From assembly GCF_004339565.1 (NCBI RefSeq), contig NZ_SMFZ01000001.1, positions 2,790,001 to 2,854,000 on the forward strand: 64,000 nt of DNA, given 5' to 3'. The notes below the pieces were generated by a model. The model worked only from the letters and a program-made list of their open reading frames with translations, was not told the DNA's origin and did no database searches. This document shows, one piece after another, positions 59,159 to 64,000 of this stretch. The stretch is from Pseudonocardia endophytica (GTDB lineage: Bacteria > Actinomycetota > Actinomycetes > Mycobacteriales > Pseudonocardiaceae). Numbering within the stretch: the stretch's first letter is position 1; the number at the start of each line of letters is the position of its first letter. Position numbers and translations under genes: made by a program.

Positions 59159-60396
59159 CCGGGTCCCGGTTCGTGATCGTCGGCGGCGGCGCGGCGGCGG
59201 CATCGGCCGCCGCCGCGCTCCGCAGGGCGGGTTACGACGGGGCGGTGACCGTGGTGTCCGCCGAGGGGATGCCGCCCTACGAACGGCCCCCGCTCTCCAA
59301 GGGCTTCCTCACCGGTGCATGCGGCCGCGCGGAGCTGCTGCTGCACCCGCCGCAGTGGTACGACGAGAACGGCGTCGAGCTCGTGCTGGACACCCGGGCG
59401 GAGTCGGTCGACGTGCCCGGCCACGTCGTGCGGCTCACCGGAGGACGGCGGATCGCCTACGACCGCCTCCTGCTGGCCACCGGCGGCACCGCCCGGCGGC
59501 TGCCGGTACCGGAGTCCGAACGGGTGCTGTGCCTGCGCGAGGTCGGGGATGCCGAGGCGCTGGCCGGGCGGCTGGCGCCCGGAGATCCGCTGGTCGTCGT
59601 CGGCGGCGGCTTCATCGGGTGCGAGATCGCGGCGTCGGCTCGGGAGCTCGGCGTCGACGTGACGATGCTGGAGGCCGGACGGGTCCCGCTGCAGCGCGTC
59701 CTCGGGGACCAGGCGGGTTCCGTGGTCGCCGAGCTCCACCGGGAGCGCGGGGTCACCGTCCGCACCGGCGAGACGATCGAGACGATCGAGTCCGGGGCGG
59801 ACGGTGCCGTCGTGCACACCACCACCGGGCCGATCGAGTGTGCGACGGTCGTGGTCGCGCTGGGCCTGACGCCGGCCACCGGCCTGGCCGCGGGCGCGGG
59901 CATCGCGGTCGACGAGGCGACCGGCGGCATCCTGGTGGACCGGTTCTGCCGCACCTCGGCCCCCGACGTGTACGCGGCCGGGGACGTCGCGGCACACGAG
60001 CATCCCGCCTACCCGCGACCGGTGCGGGTCGAGCACCACGACCACGCGGTGCGCCAGGGCGCCGCGGCTGCCCGCAGCATGCTGCACGGCGACACCGAGC
60101 CGTACGACGACCTGCACTGGTTCTGGTCCGACCAGTACGAGTTCAGCCTGCAGCAGATCGGCCGGGCCGACGGGTGCGACGGGTCGGTCGTGCGGGGCTC
60201 GCTCGACGAGCGGTGCTTCTCGGTCGTCTCGCTGGCCGACGGGCGGGCCCGGTCGGTGTTCGCGTTCGACCGCGCCACCGACATCCTCGGCGGGCGACGG
60301 CTGATCGCCTCCGGACGGCAGGTCACGGCGACCGAGCTGGCCGACACCTCGGTGAGCCTGAAGAAGCTCGCCACGGCAGAGAGGGAACGGACATGA
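59155..60396 (+). CDS. FAD-dependent ferredoxin reductase of the BphA4 type
   Basis: A 413-residue glutathione-reductase-fold flavoprotein: FAD motif FVIVGGGAAAASAAAALRRA, PPYERPPLSKGFL, NAD motif VVVGGGFIGCEIAASARELG near residue 145, and VYAAGDVAAHEHPAYPRPVR near 280. This is the reductase class of biphenyl dioxygenases and some P450s. Canonical toluene monooxygenases use TmoF, a plant-type ferredoxin fused to an FNR domain, so the reductase has been exchanged here. ATG 59155 overlaps the ferredoxin stop. Confidence 0.93.
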   Translation: MTGSRFVIVGGGAAAASAAAALRRAGYDGAVTVVSAEGMPPYERPPLSKGFLTGACGRAELLLHPPQWYDENGVELVLDTRAESVDVPGHVVRLTGGRRIAYDRLLLATGGTARRLPVPESERVLCLREVGDAEALAGRLAPGDPLVVVGGGFIGCEIAASARELGVDVTMLEAGRVPLQRVLGDQAGSVVAELHRERGVTVRTGETIETIESGADGAVVHTTTGPIECATVVVALGLTPATGLAAGAGIAVDEATGGILVDRFCRTSAPDVYAAGDVAAHEHPAYPRPVRVEHHDHAVRQGAAAARSMLHGDTEPYDDLHWFWSDQYEFSLQQIGRADGCDGSVVRGSLDERCFSVVSLADGRARSVFAFDRATDILGGRRLIASGRQVTATELADTSVSLKKLATAERERT

Positions 60397-60797
60397 GCAG
60401 CGCCGTCGTCGAACCGTCCGCGCGGGCCGACCCCGGCCCGAGCCGGGTGTACGTCGGGCGGACGAACCAGGCCAGGGTCGATCCGCGACAGGCCCTGCGG
60501 GTGCTGGAACGGGTGGACGGGATGCGCGCCCCGGACGCGGTGGCGACACTGCGGTTCGCCGCCGGCTCCGTGTGCGTCGAGGTCGCGAGGGTCGTCGAGC
60601 AGGCCGTCGCACGAGCGAGGTCGACGTCCGGCGTCGACGAGGACGCGCTGGTCGTCACCGGCTTCGAGGTCGGTGACGGGGAAGCGATCACCCGGGTACG
60701 GCGGCTGGCCCACGGCCGTGCCGACTGGATCACCACGCGGACGACGTCCGTGCGGGTCGAGCTGACCGACGTGCGAGTGGAACGGGAGGAGCCGTGA
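60393..60797 (+). CDS. paralogue of ribosomal protein uL22 in the monooxygenase operon
   Basis: A 134-residue protein whose residues about 20-128 align without gaps to ribosomal protein uL22: VDPRQALRVLERVDGMRAPD, AVATLRFAAGSVCVEVARVV, VDEDALVVTGFEVGDG and especially HGRADWITTRTTSVRVELTD against [20 protein letters not shown] of E. coli. The first 20 residues are an unconserved Ala/Pro/Arg lead. The long hairpin that lines the exit tunnel in uL22 is present in outline, but several basic rRNA-contact residues are lost (net charge less basic). ATG 60393 overlaps the reductase stop; its own stop overlaps the MIP18 gene. Role unknown; assembly factor or specialised ribosome component are guesses. 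Confidence 0.75.
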   Translation: MSSAVVEPSARADPGPSRVYVGRTNQARVDPRQALRVLERVDGMRAPDAVATLRFAAGSVCVEVARVVEQAVARARSTSGVDEDALVVTGFEVGDGEAITRVRRLAHGRADWITTRTTSVRVELTDVRVEREEP

Positions 60798-61123
60798 TGA
60801 CCGCGAGCACCGTCGGGACCGACCGGCTGCGGGACGCCCTGTTCGACGTGATCGACCCGGACCTGGGTGTGAACGTCGTCGACCTCGGGTTCCTGTACGC
60901 GATCGAGTCCGGCCCGGACGGCCGCGTCAGCCTGAGGATGACGCTGACCTCACCGGCCTGCCCGCTCACCGGCGTGATCGAGGACCAGATCCGGGCCGCG
61001 CTGGTCGACACCGGCCTGGCCACCGCCGTCGACGTGGAATGGGTCTTCGTCCCGGCGTGGACCCCGGCCCGGATCACGGAGGACGGGCGCGACCAGCTCA
61101 GCGCCATCGGCTTCACCCTGTGA
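60797..61123 (+). CDS. MIP18/SufT-like metal-sulfur cluster assembly protein
   Basis: A 108-residue DUF59 protein: LRDALFDVIDPDLGVNVVDL then GFLYAIESGP and LTSPACPLTGVIEDQIRAAL with the conserved Cys. ATG 60797 overlaps the stop of the uL22-like gene; GTG 60794 is the alternative. In aerobic operons, members (for example PaaD) help mature Fe-S or diiron centres, so it may load the Rieske ferredoxin or the hydroxylase. Last gene of the operon, before a strong hairpin. Confidence 0.92.
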   Translation: MTASTVGTDRLRDALFDVIDPDLGVNVVDLGFLYAIESGPDGRVSLRMTLTSPACPLTGVIEDQIRAALVDTGLATAVDVEWVFVPAWTPARITEDGRDQLSAIGFTL

Positions 61124-61139
61124 CGACGACACCCGGACC

Positions 61140-61178
61140 CGGACGGGCCGGCCGCTGATCCAGCGGCCGGCCCGTCCG
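61140..61178. terminator. bidirectional hairpin terminator
   Basis: An 18-bp perfect stem (61140-61157 with 61161-61178, CGGACGGGCCGGCCGCTG) with a 3-base loop between the convergent MIP18 and DJ-1 genes; serves both strands. Confidence 0.9.
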
Positions 61179-61188
61179 TCGTCGTGCG

Positions 61189-61884
61189 TCAGGACGCCAA
61201 CGCCTCGACGATCGCGTTCGCCATCGGGGCGCTCGACGCCGGGTTCTGCCCGGTGAACAGGTTCCCGTCGCGCACCGAGTAGGCCTGGTACGCGGCACCG
61301 CCCTCGTGCAGGGCGCCCCGCTCACGCAGCCGGCTGGCGAGCAGCCACGGCGCCCCCTCTGCGGTGCCGAACATCTCCTCCTCCTCGTCGGTGAACGCGG
61401 TGAGCCTGCGACCGGCGAACCGCCACTCGCCCGCGTCGTCGACAGCGCTGAGCAGGGCGGCCGGGCCGTGGCAGACGGCACCGATCAGCTTGCCCGCGTC
61501 GTCGGCGCCCAGCAGGAGCCGGCCGAGGTCCCGGTCCTCGAACAGGTCGACGACCGGACCGTGCCCGCCGGGCAGGACGATCGCGTCGTAGTCGTCGAGC
61601 GCGACGTCGGACAGCCTCAGCAGGGGCCCGAACGCGGCGAGCGCCTTCTCCGCGTGCTCGACGTACTGCCCGCAGTCCTCGCCCGCGATCGCCGGATCGG
61701 CGCTGTGCTTGTCCAACGGCTGCAGGACCCCGCCCGGGGAGGCGAAGTCCACCGTGTGACCGGCGTCGACGAAGATCTTGTGCGGCGCCGCGAGCTCCTC
61801 GGCCCAGTAGCCGGTCGGGTAGGCGGACCCGTCGTTGCGGACCCAGGTGTCCGCAGCGGACATGACGATCAGGATCGTGGACAT
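61189..61884 (-). CDS. DJ-1/PfpI-family protein (Hsp31-like)
   Basis: A 231-residue type 1 glutamine-amidotransferase-like protein: TILIVMSAADTWVRNDGSAY, PTGYWAEELAAPHKIF, VLPGGHGPVVDLFEDRDLGR, nucleophile Cys in GAVCHGPAALL near residue 145, LFTGQNPASSAPMA at the end. Normal length, unlike the longer relative at 53532. Likely a chaperone/glyoxalase-type stress protein. It faces the monooxygenase operon and may be controlled by the divergent XRE regulator at 62158. Confidence 0.92.
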   Translation of the reverse strand: MSTILIVMSAADTWVRNDGSAYPTGYWAEELAAPHKIFVDAGHTVDFASPGGVLQPLDKHSADPAIAGEDCGQYVEHAEKALAAFGPLLRLSDVALDDYDAIVLPGGHGPVVDLFEDRDLGRLLLGADDAGKLIGAVCHGPAALLSAVDDAGEWRFAGRRLTAFTDEEEEMFGTAEGAPWLLASRLRERGALHEGGAAYQAYSVRDGNLFTGQNPASSAPMANAIVEALAS

Positions 61885-62157
61885 GCTCGTCCTCTCGTAG
61901 CGATCGGTGCAGGTCGGACGGGCGACGCCGGTGAGCCGGGGGGCTCACGGGCCGCCCCCTTCGCGGGGGGCGGCCGGTCGGGGTCGTCCGTCCTGGGTGG
62001 CGCCGCGTCGTGGCCGCGGCGTGGTTCAAGCCTCGCGCCGCGGCCACCGGCTCGGGGACGCATGATGAGCCCTGCTCGACCTGGTACCGCCGTGACGAGG
62101 ACTCCCAGGCCCACCTCGGACGCTGACAGGCCGCGCGTACGGGCGGATGATCGAGGT

Positions 62158-63036
62158 GTGGCCGACGTCAACCCGGAACTGTCCGACTTCCTGCGCCGCG
62201 CACGCAGCCAGTGCGACCCCACGCGGGCCGGGCTCCCCGCCGACGGTCGCGTTCGTCGGGTCCCGGGGCTGCGCCGCGAGGAGGTCGCGCTCCTCGCCGG
62301 GATCTCGACCGACTACTACGCACGCCTCGAGCAGGGCAGGCGGATCCAGCCCTCGGCCGCCGTCGTCGACGCCGTGGCCCGCGCGCTGGAGCTCGACGCC
62401 GCAGGCCGGGCGCACCTGGCGGACCTGATCGGGAGACGCTCCGGCGCCGCGGGCAGGCGCCCGCAGGGCGTCCAGCGCGTCCGCCCCGGCCTGCGCCAGC
62501 TGCTCGACTCGCTCGACGGCCAGCCGGCGCTGCTGCTGGGCAGGCGGACCGACGTCCTGGCCGCGAACCGCATGGGCGCCGCGCTGTTCACCGACTTCGA
62601 GCGGTTCCCGGGCCCGGAGCGCAACTACACGCGTTGGATGTTCCTCGACGAGCAGGCCAGGGCCCTGTTCGCCGACTGGGAGACCAACGCCCGCGTGCTC
62701 GTCGAGAACCTCCGACTCGACGTCGGGAACGACCCGTCCGACCGCGCGACCACGGCGCTGGTCGTCGAGCTGCGCTCGCGCAGCCCCGAGTTCGCCCGGT
62801 GGTGGGACGACCACCGCGTCTACCAGCGCACCCACGGATCCAAGACGCTGCACCACCCGGTCGTCGGCGAGGTCACCGTCGACTACGAGACGCTCCTGCT
62901 GCCCGGCGACCCGGACACCACGCTCTACGTCTACACCACCGAGGCCGGGTCGTCGTCCCGCCAGGCGATGGACATCCTGGCCAGCTGGACGCTGACGTCC
63001 ACGACCCGCGACCGGTCGGCAGGCCCTCCGGCCTGA
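62158..63036 (+). CDS. XRE-family regulator with MmyB-like ligand domain
   Basis: A 292-residue regulator. Residues 1-75 hold the helix-turn-helix (PELSDFLRRARSQCDP, VPGLRREEVALLAGISTDYY, ARLEQGRRIQPSAAV); the rest is the PAS-like MmyB domain (LGRRTDVLAANRMGAALFTD, LRSRSPEFARWWDDH, KTLHHPVVGEVTVDYETLLL). Family members bind fatty acids. GTG 62158 is chosen. Divergent from the DJ-1 gene, a common arrangement for this regulator with a stress or oxidoreductase gene. Confidence 0.92.
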   Translation: MADVNPELSDFLRRARSQCDPTRAGLPADGRVRRVPGLRREEVALLAGISTDYYARLEQGRRIQPSAAVVDAVARALELDAAGRAHLADLIGRRSGAAGRRPQGVQRVRPGLRQLLDSLDGQPALLLGRRTDVLAANRMGAALFTDFERFPGPERNYTRWMFLDEQARALFADWETNARVLVENLRLDVGNDPSDRATTALVVELRSRSPEFARWWDDHRVYQRTHGSKTLHHPVVGEVTVDYETLLLPGDPDTTLYVYTTEAGSSSRQAMDILASWTLTSTTRDRSAGPPA

Positions 63037-63196
63037 CGGCGTTCCGGACCCGGTGGACGGGCTCGGTCGGCCAGGCGTGACCGGTGCCGGTGGACGTCTG
63101 CTCCCGAGACGTCGTTCGTCGCCGCACGCCGGCGAGAGTCGGCCCCGGCACGGAGGGCGATCGCGGGACGCTCTCCGCACCGGGGCCGTGGATCGA

Positions 63197-64000
63197 CTAC
63201 CCCGCGACGTCGTCGCGCAGTGCGCGGGTCGCGTCCGCGTCGACCGTGATTCCCTCCGGGTCGTCGTCCGGGTCGCCGAGCACGACGACGCCGTAGTCGG
63301 CCTTCGCGCCCACGACGCTGACGTACCCGTCGCGGACGTCGCGCAGGACGCGCTCGGGGTCGCGGGTGCGCGGGTCGCCCCAGCCTCCGCCGCCGTTGGT
63401 CAGGTAGCGGAACATCGCGCCGGCCTTCGAGTCCCAGGACGGCTGCGAGGCGAAGTAGAAGTACCGGCCCTGCGGGTCGAGTTCCTTGGTCGTCGGGTCC
63501 AGCATCCCGCCGACCGGGACGGTTCCGCCGTAGACGTCCGGCGCGTGCGGAACCAGCCCGCCGCGTTCCCGGATCCGCGCGGCGTCGGGCGGGAACATCC
63601 AGACCGCGCCGAGCTTGCCGTCGCCACCGCCGTGCGCGCCGACCCCGCTCGGGACCTTCGTGCGGAACGGCGAGCAGTAGGCCGAGGCATCGGTGAGCCA
63701 GAGGCTGTCCCGCATGGTCGCGGCGCCGCCGCGGTTGAACCCGGGGCCGGCGGTGTCGACGGTCGCTTCCTTGCGCAGGAGCACGACCGGCACGTCGTGC
63801 TCGATCGCCTCGGTGGCCGGGTCGAGGTTGTTGAGCATGAACAGCACGGTGTAGCTGTCGCCGTCCCCGTCACCGGTCGCGCCCCACGGACCGTGCTCGC
63901 CGCCGCACTGCGCCGCGGTCGCCCACGGTGTCCCGTCGGGGAGCACTCCGGTCGCGTTGTGCAGGCTCAACGAGCCGTAGTCGCCGGCGACGGCACGCTC
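63197..64000 (-). CDS. hydantoinase B/acetone carboxylase-like subunit, C-terminal part
   Basis: The frame is open to the right edge, so only the last 267 codons are seen. GGAATMRDSLWLTDASAYCS, VPSGVGAHGGGDGKLGAVWM, FRYLTNGGGGWGDPRTRDPE and RVLRDVRDGYVSV are typical of HyuB-type proteins, including acetone and acetophenone carboxylase subunits. The ATP-using partner (HyuA) would be beyond the window. With a monooxygenase cluster nearby, carboxylation of a ketone product is conceivable but unproven. Confidence 0.85.
   Translation of the reverse strand, partial: ERAVAGDYGSLSLHNATGVLPDGTPWATAAQCGGEHGPWGATGDGDGDSYTVLFMLNNLDPATEAIEHDVPVVLLRKEATVDTAGPGFNRGGAATMRDSLWLTDASAYCSPFRTKVPSGVGAHGGGDGKLGAVWMFPPDAARIRERGGLVPHAPDVYGGTVPVGGMLDPTTKELDPQGRYFYFASQPSWDSKAGAMFRYLTNGGGGWGDPRTRDPERVLRDVRDGYVSVVGAKADYGVVVLGDPDDDPEGITVDADATRALRDDVAG

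Noticed and set aside
1..64000. CRISPR arrays, rRNA genes, phage structural or conjugation genes
   Set aside because: Looked for short regular repeats and typical gene families on both strands; none seen.

Overview
The window is very GC-rich, densely coded DNA with many GTG starts and frequent 4-base ATGA/GTGA stop/start overlaps. Together with ANTAR, RGCVC and DUF3099 proteins, a 7Fe ferredoxin and the mix of catabolic oxygenases, this suggests a soil actinomycete, most likely Pseudonocardiaceae (Pseudonocardia or a relative). That placement is inference. No rRNA or CRISPR array was seen; the one tRNA gene is tRNA-Arg(CCT).

Left flank (1-7.4 kb): a cut-off alpha/beta hydrolase, an amidase with a coupled HExxH protein, a GAF-ANTAR regulator, an MFS exporter, a DGPF (YCII) protein coupled to an ECF42-type sigma factor, and a DUF2306 membrane protein.

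Catabolic island (7.4-21.7 kb): it begins at tRNA-Arg(CCT) and ends at a 39-bp near-perfect copy of the tRNA 3' half, so it looks like a tRNA-integrated element with no integrase of its own. A disrupted tyrosine integrase lies just beyond the right repeat. The island encodes a P450 with EthD-like protein, ferredoxin and ferredoxin reductase, a two-component flavin monooxygenase, a hydroxyquinol-type intradiol dioxygenase, maleylacetate reductase and a 3-oxoacid CoA-transferase. This is a coherent route from a phenolic compound through hydroxyquinol and maleylacetate to 3-oxoadipyl-CoA. Two paralogous AraC regulators and a motif shared by three divergent promoters point to joint control.

Middle (22-49 kb): first an iron/redox operon (Mn-catalase, ferritin-like protein, HemK2-like methyltransferase, CDGSH protein, haem-oxygenase-like diiron enzyme, and an 81-residue EgtD remnant with its middle deleted). 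Then an Na+/H+ antiporter with a zinc dehydrogenase, an AT-richer broken gene, an acyl-lipid desaturase divergent from a cold-shock gene with a long leader, and a TetR/hydrolase pair with two visible operators. Next come a methyltransferase and glycosyltransferase beside TetR, with a decayed inverted duplicate of the methyltransferase promoter and start, followed by serine hydrolases, an acyl-CoA ligase and a LuxR regulator.

Monooxygenase region (48-61 kb): a LacI regulator with palindromic operators in front of a fumarase-fold lyase and an aldehyde dehydrogenase, then an AraC regulator, a DJ-1/PfpI protein, two NTF2-like proteins and a complete toluene-4-monooxygenase-type soluble diiron oxygenase. 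The genes run alpha, gamma, effector, beta, Rieske ferredoxin, reductase. The reductase is of the BphA4 type rather than the usual TmoF type. The operon closes with a MIP18-family Fe-S assembly protein and, most unexpectedly, a paralogue of ribosomal protein uL22. The right edge holds a second DJ-1 protein, an XRE regulator and the C-terminal part of a hydantoinase B/acetone carboxylase-like subunit.
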